Source: an uncultured Eggerthellaceae bacterium (GTDB lineage Bacteria > Actinomycetota > Coriobacteriia > Coriobacteriales > Eggerthellaceae). From it: DNA of 64,000 nt. The notes beneath the pieces are model-generated. The model had not been told where the DNA came from and did not search any database. It was given only the letters and a program-made list of their open reading frames with translations. Where the stretch lies: contig CALULI010000002.1 of NCBI GenBank assembly GCA_944321455.1, positions 186,001-250,000 on the forward strand. Reading direction: 5' to 3'. Each line of letters starts with the position of its first letter. The first letter of the stretch is position 1. The position numbers were made by a program, and so were the translations under genes. Shown here piece by piece: positions 17,410 through 26,031 of this stretch.

Positions 17410-18294
17410 TTACAGTTTTTCAATCAAAGCAGGGATAACCTTGTAAAGGTCACCAACAATGCCGTAGTCGGCCTGCTTGAAGATAGGTGCGTTCTGATCC
17501 TTGTTAACAGCAATGATCGTTTCAGCGTTAGTTACGCCAACCATGTGCTGCATCTGACCAGAAATACCCAATGCAAAGTAAGCCTTAGGAGCAAGGTTCA
17601 AACCAGAAACGCCAATGTAGAGGTTACGTGGCATCCAGTCAACGTTCTCAGCGAGAGGACGAGAGCAACCGAGTTCGCCGCCAACCTTAGCTGCGAGATC
17701 GCGAGCCATCTGGAGGTCAGCTTCTTCAGCGAAGCCACGGCCAGCACCAATAACTACATCGCACTTAGTAAGGTCAGCACCCTCACGAGGTACTTCCTTG
17801 GTGCCCTTAAGTACAAGAGCCTTAGCAGGAGCAGTGTAAGCAATGGTTTCTACCGTGTCGGTACCCGTTGCTTCACCAGGCTGGAAAGCGGTAGCAGCTA
17901 CGGTGTAGAACTTAGCACCGGTTGCCTTCTGCTTCATTTCTGCAAGACCGCCGAAGTACATGTTGGTTACGGTGTCGCCATCAAAAGAAGCAACATCGGA
18001 GATAACAGAAGCGCCAGCCTTTGCAGCAACCATACCACCGAGGATCTTGTTGCGAGGGGTTGGCTCGATGAGAACAACATCAGGCTGTTCTGCATCATAA
18101 ACTGCCTGAACACCAGCTACAGCGTTTTCAGCTGCTTCGCCTTCAGGAAGTTCAACGTCATAAGCCTTATCAGCAATACCAGTCTGAGGAGCGCCCTTAA
18201 CAACTGCAAGAACAACTTCATCAGCAATCTGACGTGCGCCTGCGCAAAGATCGCGCTGGCCGTCAAGAGATTCAGCTAAAACTAATGCTTTCAT
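17410..18294 (-). CDS. fixB: Electron transfer flavoprotein alpha subunit FixB
   Basis: A 294-residue ETF alpha subunit that binds FAD and forms a heterodimer with FixA to carry electrons to or from acyl-CoA dehydrogenases. The C-terminal FAD domain shows VVIGAGRGF, LGCSRPLAENVDWMPRN, YIGVSGLNLAPKAYFALGIS and the GISGQMQHMVGV block. The conserved N-terminus starts at MKALVLAES (ATG 18292-18294); the longer frame lacks support. Codons are biased to those of highly expressed genes. It is followed by the terminator hairpin before fixC. Confidence 0.95.
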   Translation of the reverse strand: MKALVLAESLDGQRDLCAGARQIADEVVLAVVKGAPQTGIADKAYDVELPEGEAAENAVAGVQAVYDAEQPDVVLIEPTPRNKILGGMVAAKAGASVISDVASFDGDTVTNMYFGGLAEMKQKATGAKFYTVAATAFQPGEATGTDTVETIAYTAPAKALVLKGTKEVPREGADLTKCDVVIGAGRGFAEEADLQMARDLAAKVGGELGCSRPLAENVDWMPRNLYIGVSGLNLAPKAYFALGISGQMQHMVGVTNAETIIAVNKDQNAPIFKQADYGIVGDLYKVIPALIEKL

Positions 18295-18316
18295 GTAATA
18301 TACCGCCTTCTCTAAA

Positions 18317-19069
18317 CTACTTGAGAGCCTCGGCAACAGCGGCTGCAAATGCATCGATGTCGCCTTCAGCGAAGATCTCGTTCTTACGTGGGGTCATTTC
18401 AGGAGCCTTGATGTCCTCAACTTCAACCTTAGTTTCGAGAGCACCAGCAAGTCCTTCAACAGAAGAAGGCTTCTTGCCTGCAGCAAGAATCTCACGCATA
18501 CCAGGAATACGTGGGGTTGCCACATTAGGAGATACAGAGATTACGGCAGGAAGAGGAACTTCAATTTCCTCAACTTCGTCTTCGAGCGTACGCTCTACAA
18601 CAACCTTGTCGCCTTCAACCTTGAGACCAGTAACTTCGTTAATTACTGGAACATCAAGAGCTGCAGCGAGCTGTACGTCTACCTGACCAGCATAGAGGTC
18701 AGCAGAACCGTCACCGCAAAGGATCAAGTCATAGTCAGATGCGTTTGCATCAACGATGCCCTTGAGAACCTGTGCGGTTGCATAAGAATCGGCAGTCTCG
18801 AGAGAATCATCAGCAACCATGAAGAGTTCGTCGATACCGCGGGAAAGAATGTCCTTCTTTACCTTGGTGTCGTCAGCCTTCGTGGTAGAAGCGCTAATTG
18901 CAACAACGGTACCGTCGTTGTCAGCTGCGAGCTGAGCAGCAGCTTCAATAGCGTTCGTATCGTAGGTGCTGATAATCTGACGTGCCTTGGAGTAGTCAAG
19001 GCTGCGGTCGCCAGAAACGAAGATGTCCTGGTCGTCAGCCACTACTTTGACTGCAACAACAATTTTCAT
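18317..19069 (-). CDS. fixA: Electron transfer flavoprotein beta subunit FixA
   Basis: A 250-residue ETF beta subunit. MKIVVAVKVVADDQDI at the start, YDTNAIEAAAQLA, LCGDGSADLYAGQVDVQLAAAL and LPAVISVSPNVATPRIPGM (the recognition loop that docks onto acyl-CoA dehydrogenases) are all typical. It pairs with FixB, 22 nt downstream. AGGAG precedes the ATG. The gene sits directly after the CaiA-like dehydrogenase, giving the order dehydrogenase-fixA-fixB-(terminator)-fixC-fixX. Confidence 0.95.
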   Translation of the reverse strand: MKIVVAVKVVADDQDIFVSGDRSLDYSKARQIISTYDTNAIEAAAQLAADNDGTVVAISASTTKADDTKVKKDILSRGIDELFMVADDSLETADSYATAQVLKGIVDANASDYDLILCGDGSADLYAGQVDVQLAAALDVPVINEVTGLKVEGDKVVVERTLEDEVEEIEVPLPAVISVSPNVATPRIPGMREILAAGKKPSSVEGLAGALETKVEVEDIKAPEMTPRKNEIFAEGDIDAFAAAVAEALK

Positions 19070-19154
19070 AACTTTCTTGCTCCTATTCTCGTTTGTATTC
19101 TCTACAAAAGTGAGATCAAAATCTTAGCAAGCGTAAAGCCGAGATAACTTTTGC

Positions 19155-20306
19155 TTACTTGTATGCCTTAGGTACTGCACGACCTGCGATGTAGTCCATA
19201 ACCTCGCAAGTACCACCAGCGAGCATGTTACCACGGAGGTCACGCCAAATACGACCAACACGTACTTCGTCGGTGTAGCCCAAACCACCATAAATTTCGA
19301 TGCAGTTGTCTGCAACCTGGAGATGAGCACGGGTACCCCAAGACTTCAACATAGCGATGTCAGCATTGATGGATTCACCCTGGTCAAGCTTCCAGAGGCA
19401 GTAGTAGAGCCACCAACGAGACTGCTGAAGAATGGTTTCATTTTCGGTGATGAGGTCCTGAACACGTGGGTTGGTAACAATTGGCTTGTTGAATGCAATA
19501 CGATCCTTAGCGTACTGGATAGCGTCATTCTGAGCAGCCTGAGCAAGACCAAGACCCTGAGCAACAACCAAGCAGCGTTCGAACTCAAAGTTCTTCATAA
19601 GAAGCAGCCAGCCATTACCTTCGCCACCAACGCGCTGATCTTCGGTAACTACTACGTTGTCGAAGAATACGTCTACGAAAGGTACGGTGTGCTGACCAAG
19701 CTTGGTCAAGTGAGCAGTAGAAACACCTGGGGTGTCACGCTTTACCAACCAGAGAGACATCTTGTTGTTTTCACGAGCAGGATCTTCGTCCTTGCAGATT
19801 ACCAAGAGGTAAGGTACGTCAGCACCGTTGGTAACCCAAGTCTTCTGACCATTGAGTACATAAGTACCGTCAGCCTGCTTCTTAGAGGTCATGGTCATGC
19901 CCATGTTGTCAGAACCAGCAGCTGGCTCAGAGAGGCAAAGTGCTGCTACAGACTGACCAGACTTTTCATATTCTTCCATGATGACAGAGGACTGCTCAGG
20001 AGTACCGAACTCAGCAAGGTCAGCGCAAGCGAGCATACCAGTCATGAAAGGAGTCATAGCACCAGTGAACTCATAAAGCTTTTCGGTCATGAGACCCAGG
20101 GTAACGTGATCCGTTGGGATACCGCCAACTTCTTCAGGAAGACCCATGAATGGGAAGCCAGCGTCACGATAAGCATCCTGAGCTTCAGCTGAAACCTGAT
20201 GGTTTTCATACATTTGGCGTACGGATTCGTCATCAAAGTAACGATCTGCATACTCCTTCAGGGATTCAACAAGAAGCTCTTGTTCGTCGGTAAGACCAAA
20301 ATCCAT
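19155..20306 (-). CDS. CaiA-like acyl-CoA dehydrogenase
   Basis: A 383-residue flavin acyl-CoA dehydrogenase. MDFGLTDEQELLVESL resembles the CaiA start. CLSEPAAGSDNMGM binds FAD, LNGQKTWVTNGADVPYLLV and YGGLGYTDEVRVGRIWRDLR are family blocks. The usual catalytic Glu position near the C-terminus reads MLAGGTCEVM, with Gly in place of the Glu of the EGT-type motif. CaiA (crotonobetaine reductase) is recalled to share this feature. The start at ATG 20304-20306 has GGAGAAGGAG; the upstream 20 codons are leader. Probably reduces an enoyl-CoA using FixAB electrons; the substrate is unknown. No carnitine-specific cai genes are nearby. Confidence 0.9.
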   Translation of the reverse strand: MDFGLTDEQELLVESLKEYADRYFDDESVRQMYENHQVSAEAQDAYRDAGFPFMGLPEEVGGIPTDHVTLGLMTEKLYEFTGAMTPFMTGMLACADLAEFGTPEQSSVIMEEYEKSGQSVAALCLSEPAAGSDNMGMTMTSKKQADGTYVLNGQKTWVTNGADVPYLLVICKDEDPARENNKMSLWLVKRDTPGVSTAHLTKLGQHTVPFVDVFFDNVVVTEDQRVGGEGNGWLLLMKNFEFERCLVVAQGLGLAQAAQNDAIQYAKDRIAFNKPIVTNPRVQDLITENETILQQSRWWLYYCLWKLDQGESINADIAMLKSWGTRAHLQVADNCIEIYGGLGYTDEVRVGRIWRDLRGNMLAGGTCEVMDYIAGRAVPKAYK

Positions 20307-20829
20307 ATTCTTCTCCTTCTCCTCGCCTTCTTTATAAAAAGGAGGCGAACGTAGTCCTGGCAGCACAATACGCCAGAATTGGACTTTCTGATGAGTAAAA
20401 GTTTGAGGTTACAGAATGTAAGTGTCCAATAGGATATTCATGCAGCTTAGAGCACGGATTGATAGGCTGAATCTATGAATAGCCAAATTCCTTTACTAAT
20501 TATTATTGGAGCTGTGAATTTTTCGTTTCTCATAGAAAAATTAAGCAACCGTCAACCCACAGAGATCCAGATTTGACCACATAAACGATGGCGTGTAATG
20601 CCGATTACGGGCAATAGTCTACCGCCTGCGGTAGCTGGTTTTTAAAGTATTGATGAAAGAAAAGAAATCAATAGATCATTCCTATAGAACAGGATAGTTA
20701 ACGTCTTTATTACCTATTGGACACTCTCTTAAGCTGTGATGATAAACTCTCAATTAGCGGAATATCCGGAATCTGCCGCATTATGGTTCAAAGGCATAAG
20801 CCTTAACACAAACCGAATAGGAGGGTTTA
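20307..20829. promoter_or_regulatory. Divergent control region between the two acyl-CoA dehydrogenase genes
   Basis: The 523-bp gap separates the two start codons. It contains a perfect 13-bp inverted pair: AGTGTCCAATAGG at 20421-20433 and its reverse complement at 20713-20725. These sit 114 and 104 nt from their respective start codons. TTGGAC inside the right copy could be a -35 (GATAAA 18 nt later). Between them are the dyad AATTTTTC-N10-GAAAAATT (20517-20542), the palindrome CTACCGC-CT-GCGGTAG (20619-20634) and one small open frame (20475-20576). The symmetry suggests one regulator acting on both genes. Confidence 0.7.
20475..20576 (+). CDS. Possible 33-residue small membrane protein
   Basis: ATG at 20475 opens a 33-codon frame: MNSQIPLLIIIGAVNFSFLI followed by a charged, polar tail (EKLSNRQPTEIQI). 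One hydrophobic segment of about 18 residues with a positive/polar tail is what a single-pass small membrane protein looks like. There is no convincing ribosome site (TAGG 10 nt upstream only), and it lies inside the divergent regulatory region, so it could be chance. Listed as a candidate only. Confidence 0.2.
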   Translation: MNSQIPLLIIIGAVNFSFLIEKLSNRQPTEIQI

Positions 20830-22053
20830 ATGAATCCAAATGCAACTATTACCGACGAGCAGTTTAAGCAGTACCTCAAAGAGGTACGCGAAATGGTCGA
20901 AGGTCCTTACACTGAATGGCAGAAGGAAATCGAGGTAACCAACAGTTTCCCTGAGAAGTTCTATCAGTCCAACATTGAGCACAACATCTATCGTTTTGCT
21001 CTCCCTGTTGAGTACGGCGGATGGGGCCTCTCCGAAAAGGAAATCCTGCAGGTGCAGGAAGAGTTCTCTCGTGGTCCTTCGGGCATGCGTATGCACATGC
21101 ACTATGCAGCTGACCTTAACTGGCGCATCCTCGCTGACTTCGGTCAGCCTGAGGTAAAAGAGAAGTATATGCCTCTCTTCCAGGATAAGACCATCTTCAC
21201 TAACTTTGCTCTCACCGAGAAGACCGGCGGTACTGGTGCTGACCTTCACTCCACTGCAGTATGGGACGAAGAAAAGGGCAAGTGGATCCTCAACGGCGAG
21301 AAGTGGCTCATTTCTCACACCGACTGCTCTCAGTTCTCTTACGTTATTGCTGTAACTGATCCTGACAAAGTTGGCGACGAGCGTCTCTCCGCATTCTTCG
21401 TACCAATGGACAAGCCAGGCTTTGAACTCGTTCCAATGCCTCACATGATGGGCTGCCGTGGTTCTGGTCACACCGGTCTGAAGTTCACCAATGTTGAGCT
21501 CGAGCCAGAATTGATGCTCGGCAAGCGCGGCGAAGGCATGAAGGTTGCTATGCACTCTCTCGCTGTTTCCCGTGTACACATTGCTACTTCTAACCTCGGT
21601 ATTTCTCAGCGTATGTTCGAGATGTCCATCGCTCGTGCTCGCGACCGCGTAACCTTCGGTAAGCCTATCATCAAGCGTCAGGCTATCCGCGTTAAGCTCG
21701 CTAACATGCAGATGATGATCCACGCACTCCGCTGCTGCATCATCGACTTCTGCGATGACTTCGATCTCGACAACCAGGGTGAGTACGTAAACGAAAAGGC
21801 TGCTATCTGCAAGCTCTTCTCTATCGACACTGTTCGTCTCGTCTCTGACGAAATGCTTGAGATCTTCGGTGGCGACGGTTACTTTGAGGATTCTCCTTAT
21901 GGTCCTACCGAACTTCTCTATCGTGACTGCCGCGCTATGTGGCTCGAAGAAGGCGCTCCTACCGTACAGCGCATCACCATTGCTAAGGGTATTGAAGATC
22001 ACGATGGTACCCTCGAATACCAGACCTGGATCGCAGGTACGAAACTCGACTAG
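20830..22053 (+). CDS. Acyl-CoA dehydrogenase family protein
   Basis: A 407-residue acyl-CoA dehydrogenase transcribed away from the fix cluster. FAD/substrate blocks are FALTEKTGGTGADLHSTAV, WILNGEKWLISHTDCSQFSY, and FGGDGYFEDSPYGPTELLYRDCRA. The C-terminal catalytic region WLEEGAPTVQRI keeps a Glu where the CaiA-like neighbour has Gly, so the two are not redundant. The start has an excellent AGGAGGG. Codon choice is strongly biased (CTC, CGT, GGC), as for an abundant protein. A strong terminator follows. It probably exchanges electrons with FixAB. Confidence 0.9.
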   Translation: MNPNATITDEQFKQYLKEVREMVEGPYTEWQKEIEVTNSFPEKFYQSNIEHNIYRFALPVEYGGWGLSEKEILQVQEEFSRGPSGMRMHMHYAADLNWRILADFGQPEVKEKYMPLFQDKTIFTNFALTEKTGGTGADLHSTAVWDEEKGKWILNGEKWLISHTDCSQFSYVIAVTDPDKVGDERLSAFFVPMDKPGFELVPMPHMMGCRGSGHTGLKFTNVELEPELMLGKRGEGMKVAMHSLAVSRVHIATSNLGISQRMFEMSIARARDRVTFGKPIIKRQAIRVKLANMQMMIHALRCCIIDFCDDFDLDNQGEYVNEKAAICKLFSIDTVRLVSDEMLEIFGGDGYFEDSPYGPTELLYRDCRAMWLEEGAPTVQRITIAKGIEDHDGTLEYQTWIAGTKLD

Positions 22054-22100
22054 TTCTGGTCCTTTTAAACCAAGAATTTATTCTTGGCAAGATTCCGGGG

Positions 22101-22132
22101 ACAGGGGAAGCGAAAGCTTCCCCTGTTTTTTT
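22101..22132 (+). terminator. Rho-independent terminator after the acyl-CoA dehydrogenase gene
   Basis: A perfect 11-bp stem (22101-22111 with 22116-22126), GAAA tetraloop and a T7 run. It ends the plus-strand transcript 48 nt after the stop codon. Confidence 0.93.
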
Positions 22133-22214
22133 ATATTTGTCCTATATGCCCAAAAAGAGTTCTGGAACAAAAAAGCCATCGAAGACAATACTTCGATGGC
22201 TGATTGCATTTCTA

Positions 22215-22289
22215 TGGTGGGCCCACCCGGATTCGAACCGAGAACCAAAGGATTATGAGTCCCCTGCTCCACCATTGAGCTATGGGCCC
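22215..22289 (-). tRNA. tRNA with CAT anticodon (elongator Met or Ile2)
   Basis: A 75-nt cloverleaf on the minus strand: acceptor GGGCCCA pairs with TGGGCCC, D-arm GCTC...GAGC, anticodon loop CTCATAA, T-loop TTCGAAT, encoded CCA (22215-22217). The anticodon is CAT. Elongator Met and the lysidine-modified Ile2 tRNA share this loop and cannot be separated with certainty by eye. The outer anticodon-stem pairs are two G-T wobbles. It is not an initiator, since the acceptor end is fully paired. Confidence 0.9.
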
Positions 22290-22610
22290 TAATTTGATAT
22301 TCCTAATGTGGCATATATCATGCGGTGTTTTATTGTAGCCTATTTCGCTCTAACAGCCGAAATAAACATATTTCTTTCTTTACTTTCTTCTGTGAGAAGT
22401 AAAACGCCCTCTCGCAGCTACTTTTCCGTTTCGTTATCCGTGTGTTCTGCTGCCTTTCAAAGGCCATGCCGCTCAAAGACCCTATCACCCAAAGCTCACG
22501 AAAGAATAATTTTAGAATCCTCCCGCATAAACAATTACGTTTCTTCCTTATTTTGCGTATGCTGTACAAAAGATTATTTCTCATGTTTCTATCTTCGGTT
22601 AGGAAATGCC
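22290..22610. other. Non-coding leader between the CAT tRNA and ade
   Basis: About 320 nt without a supported gene. The open frame running through it lacks the composition of a protein (Ser/Arg/Cys-rich) and precedes the conserved ade start. I see no purine-riboswitch-like core, no strong hairpin with a T-run and no clear promoter. The tRNA promoter must lie at its left end on the minus strand. Confidence 0.5.
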
Positions 22611-24435
22611 ATGCTTGACGCCTTCTGCACAGCGCCGCTTTGGGAATGCAACCAAACCCTTATCAATGTTGCCCAAGGAAAACAACCTGCCGATATTGTT
22701 ATTCGTCACACAACGCTTGTTAATGTTTTAACCCATGAGCTGCTTGAAGATGCAGACATTGCCCTCTCATGCGGACGTGTTGCCTACGTAGGATTCGCAG
22801 GCAACACAGCCCAGCATTGTATCGGTGATCAGACCCAGGTTATTGATGCTCATGGCACTTATGCCGCTCCTGCGTTCATGGATGCTCATATCCATGTTGA
22901 ATCAGCCATGATCCCTCCTTCCGAATACGCGTGTGCTGTTGTTCCTCACGGAACCTCCGCTATCCTGTGGGATCCCCACGAAGCCATGAATGTAGCTGGC
23001 ATTCCCGCACTCAAACAGCTCATTGCAAACGCTCATGAAGTCCCCCTTAAGTGTATGATCACACCCGGATCCTGTATTCCAGCGGTACCAGGCTTTGAAG
23101 ATACGGGTTCTTCCATCAACGCTGATGAAATTCGTGAGCTTATGGCTCTTCCTAACGTTGTTGGCTTAGGTGAAATGATGAACGATCCTGGCATTCTGTC
23201 AGGTGATTTCCAGACGTTAGCAAAAGTTAATGAGACGCTCAAATCAGGTAAGACCGTAACGGGCCACTTCACTATGCCTGACCATGATCAAGCCCTTAAT
23301 GCCTACGCTGCAGCGGGTATTTCGAATTGCCACGAATCAACCCGCGTGGAGGATATGATTGCTAAACTGCGCCTTGGCATGTACGGCTTCATGCGGGAAG
23401 GTTCTGCATGGCATAACTTACAAGAGCTCAGTCAAGCTATTACCGCCTATCACATTGACCCCCGTATGATCTGCCTTGTCTCCGATGATATGCACCCTGA
23501 AATGCTTGTTTCACAAGGTCACCTTGATAGGCTTTTGCGCATGGCGGTTGCCAATGGTATTGACCCTATTACTGCGCTTCAGATGGTTACCATCAATGTT
23601 GCTCAATGTTTTGGCCTTGATCGCGATATGGGTTCTCTTACCCCAGGTAAATGCGCAGATATAGTGCTGCTCGAAGATCTTGAATCGTTTAACGTAGTGC
23701 AAACCTTTATCGATGGCGCACTGGTTGCCAAGCAAGGAGAAGCGCTCTTTTCTCCTCCACACTTTACTTGGGAAGACTTTATGCTCAATACCATGCGTAT
23801 CAACATGCCTATCACAAAAGAAACCTTCGCTATTTCTGCAAGCGAATCCGCCCGTACCACGCAACAGGCAACGGTGCGCGTTATTGCGTCAGAGAGCGGT
23901 AGCACCTTGACCGCTGAGGAGATCCATCATCTTCCCGTGCACAATAACCATATTGAATGCGATCCTGAACACGATATCTTAAAAGCCTTTGTGTTCGAAC
24001 GACATCACCATACCAACAGCTACGCCTATGGTTTTGTGCGCGGATTTGGTATTCACGGAGCGCTGGCGCAAACCGTAGCACACGATGCTCACAATCTTCT
24101 TGTTGTCGGAGACAATGATGAAGACATGGCACGTGCCGCCAATGAGCTTATTGCATGCGGTGGTGGAGAAATTGCTGTTTGCGATGGCGAAATCCTCGGC
24201 AAAGTGGAACTTCCCTTATTAGGCCTTATGAGCGACAAAAATGTTCATGAAGTAGCCAAAGAAGTTGCGCAGATGGAACACGCTTGGCAAACCATGGGAT
24301 GCTCTATGGCATCACCTTTTATGACAATGGGGACTCCTTTCCCTTGCATGTATTCCTGAGCTGCGCCTGACCAACAAAGGCTACGTTGATTGCATCAACT
24401 ACCTCTTTGCTCCACTTGAAGTGCCCAAAGACTAA
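22611..24435 (+). pseudogene. ade: Adenine deaminase, frameshifted near the 3' end
   Basis: An amidohydrolase that deaminates adenine to hypoxanthine. DAHIHVESAMIPPSEYACAV near residue 90 binds the metals. AILWDPHEAMNVAGIPAL, GHFTMPDHDQAL, CLVSDDMHPEML and PLLGLMSDKNVHEVAKEVAQ match the family. The start is ATG 22611 after TTAGGAAAT. The frame stops at 24359 with an abnormal end (FMTMGTPFPCMYS). Removing one base from the GGGG at 24329-24332 restores MGLLSLACIPELRLTNKG and continues to a stop at 24433-24435, giving the conserved C-terminus. So about 34 family residues are out of frame. It may be a real mutation, a sequencing error, or slippage at G4. The truncated product is 582 residues. Confidence 0.9.
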
Positions 24436-24537
24436 ACGTGATAACCGCTAAGCTGTGCACGGAAGATTCGCAGGTCGTAGTTATGCGGCTTCGCACTTTC
24501 GCACTACACCGAAACCGCACCTCACGCCAATTGATCA

Positions 24538-24566
24538 GCGACAAAAACCTTCGCAACCTTTACAAT
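24538..24566 (+). promoter_or_regulatory. Promoter of a probably leaderless helicase mRNA
   Basis: GCGACA (24538-24543), 17-nt spacer, TACAAT (24561-24566), then 7 nt to the ATG at 24574. With this spacing transcription should begin at the start codon. No ribosome site is visible. Confidence 0.55.
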
Positions 24567-24573
24567 AAAGCGC

Positions 24574-25815
24574 ATGACTACTACATCTTTTTCTTCATTA
24601 CAGCTGTCTCAACCCGTTTTGGCTGCTCTTAACAACATGGGTTTTACTGAGGCAACCCCTATACAAACAAAAGCCATCCCCGAAGGCATGCTCGGTCGCG
24701 ATGTATTGGCTGCTGCGCAAACAGGAACTGGCAAGACACTTGCCTATTTAGTGCCTATCTTTGACCAAATGGTGCGTTTCTATGGTTCTAAGCGCCCTAA
24801 AGGCAAAGGTCCCTATGCACTTGTTTTGGCGCCCACACGTGAATTAGCACAGCAAATTGCTGATTGTGCTACTACGCTTGCTAATGAAGCATCGTTTCGT
24901 GTTGCAAGCGTTATGGGTGGCAAAAAATACACCACACAGATCAATAAGCTCAAACAAGGTTGTGACGTTTTGATAGCAACGCCAGGACGCTTGATTGATC
25001 TGCTTGATCAACACGCACTTTCGCTTCGCAATGTTCACTATCTTGTTCTTGACGAAGTTGATCGCATGATGGACATGGGTTTTTGGCCTTCCGTAAGCTC
25101 CCTTATCAAACAGGTGCCTGAAAAGCGTCAAACATTCCTGTTGAGTGCTACCCTGTCTTCAGAGGGGCTTACTAAAGCTTCTCTTATTCAGAATGATCCC
25201 GTTCATATTGAAATCACGCCAACCACGGAAACGGCAGACACCGTCAAGGAATACCTGCTTCCTGTTTCCGCGCGCCAAAAACAGGATTTACTTTTAGCGC
25301 TTCTACATGAAAAAGGCTCTAGACGTGTATTGGTATTTACCCACACCAAACAGGAAGCTGATCTGTGCGCTCATAAACTGCAAAACGACCAGATAAATGC
25401 GGAAAGTATTCACTCTGACAAGCCTCAGCGCAAGCGTGACAAAATCCTAGAGCGCTTCAAGAAAGGATCGCTTGATGTGCTGGTTGCCACTGACGTGTTG
25501 GCACGCGGCATTGATATCAATGATGTGCACTATGTGGTTAACTACACGGTTCCTGATTCTCCCGATGACTATATCCATCGCATTGGGCGCACGGGACGCG
25601 CGGGCGCCCAAGGAGCCGCCTACACTATGATGGCTCCTGAAGAGCTGCTTACTCTGCGCGAAATTGAATACCACACCACCACTATTTTGGAGACACTGGA
25701 CGTAGCTTCCTTTGATTATCAGGATGACCGCTTAGTTCCTGATCCAAAGCGCCCTCACAAGCGTGGCGCAAAGCGCGGACACGGAACACGCAGACTTCGT
25801 CTTGGTCGCCGCTAA
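24574..25815 (+). CDS. DEAD-box-type ATP-dependent RNA helicase with a DEVD motif
   Basis: A 413-residue superfamily 2 RNA helicase of the RhlE/DbpA general type. Q motif: MGFTEATPIQTKAIPEGM. Motif I: AAQTGTGKT. Ib: ATPGRLIDL. Motif II reads LDEVDRMMDMGF, with Val in place of the usual Ala (DEVD rather than DEAD). Motif III: LLSATLSS. Motifs V-VI: ATDVLARGIDI and HRIGRTGRAGAQG. The C-terminus is short and basic (KRGAKRGHGTRRLRLGRR), probably an RNA-binding tail. It likely remodels RNA or ribosome precursors. Expected to be leaderless. Confidence 0.93.
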   Translation: MTTTSFSSLQLSQPVLAALNNMGFTEATPIQTKAIPEGMLGRDVLAAAQTGTGKTLAYLVPIFDQMVRFYGSKRPKGKGPYALVLAPTRELAQQIADCATTLANEASFRVASVMGGKKYTTQINKLKQGCDVLIATPGRLIDLLDQHALSLRNVHYLVLDEVDRMMDMGFWPSVSSLIKQVPEKRQTFLLSATLSSEGLTKASLIQNDPVHIEITPTTETADTVKEYLLPVSARQKQDLLLALLHEKGSRRVLVFTHTKQEADLCAHKLQNDQINAESIHSDKPQRKRDKILERFKKGSLDVLVATDVLARGIDINDVHYVVNYTVPDSPDDYIHRIGRTGRAGAQGAAYTMMAPEELLTLREIEYHTTTILETLDVASFDYQDDRLVPDPKRPHKRGAKRGHGTRRLRLGRR

Positions 25816-25924
25816 AAGCTGCCCTAAAAAATTTAGAATTGGCGATCAAAAATTACTAATATCTGTTGCATTGATCTGAGGATTGATTATAATAATAAAT
25901 CGCGTCAGAACTGATGCACCGAAT

Positions 25925-25999
25925 TCCTCGGTAGCTCAATGGCAGAGCATCCGGCTGTTAACCGGAGGGTTGTAGGTTCGAGTCCTACCCGGGGAGCCA
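25925..25999 (+). tRNA. tRNA-Asn(GTT)
   Basis: Acceptor TCCTCGG pairs with CCGGGGA; D-arm GCTC...GAGC; anticodon loop CTGTTAA gives GTT (Asn); T-loop TTCGAGT; discriminator G and encoded CCA at 25997-25999. A terminator follows 10 nt later. Confidence 0.96.
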
Positions 26000-26009
26000 G
26001 AAATTTCCA

Positions 26010-26031
26010 AGCACCACTCGGTGCTTTTTTT
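26010..26031 (+). terminator. Terminator after tRNA-Asn
   Basis: AGCACC (26010-26015), loop ACTC, GGTGCT (26020-26025), then T7. The T-run overlaps the stop codon of the convergent membrane-protein gene, so the tRNA transcript ends where that gene ends. Confidence 0.9.

Noticed and set aside
15751-20306. Carnitine reduction (cai) operon
   Set aside because: FixABCX and a CaiA-like enzyme are present, but no CaiB CoA-transferase, CaiC ligase, CaiD hydratase or CaiT transporter is in the window. The substrate is left open.
22308-22610. N-terminal extension of the adenine deaminase frame
   Set aside because: The 101 extra residues are Ser/Arg/Cys-rich and unlike the family. The ATG at 22611 has a ribosome site and starts the conserved region.
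22290-22610. Purine riboswitch before ade
   Set aside because: I looked for the conserved core elements of the purine aptamer and found none.
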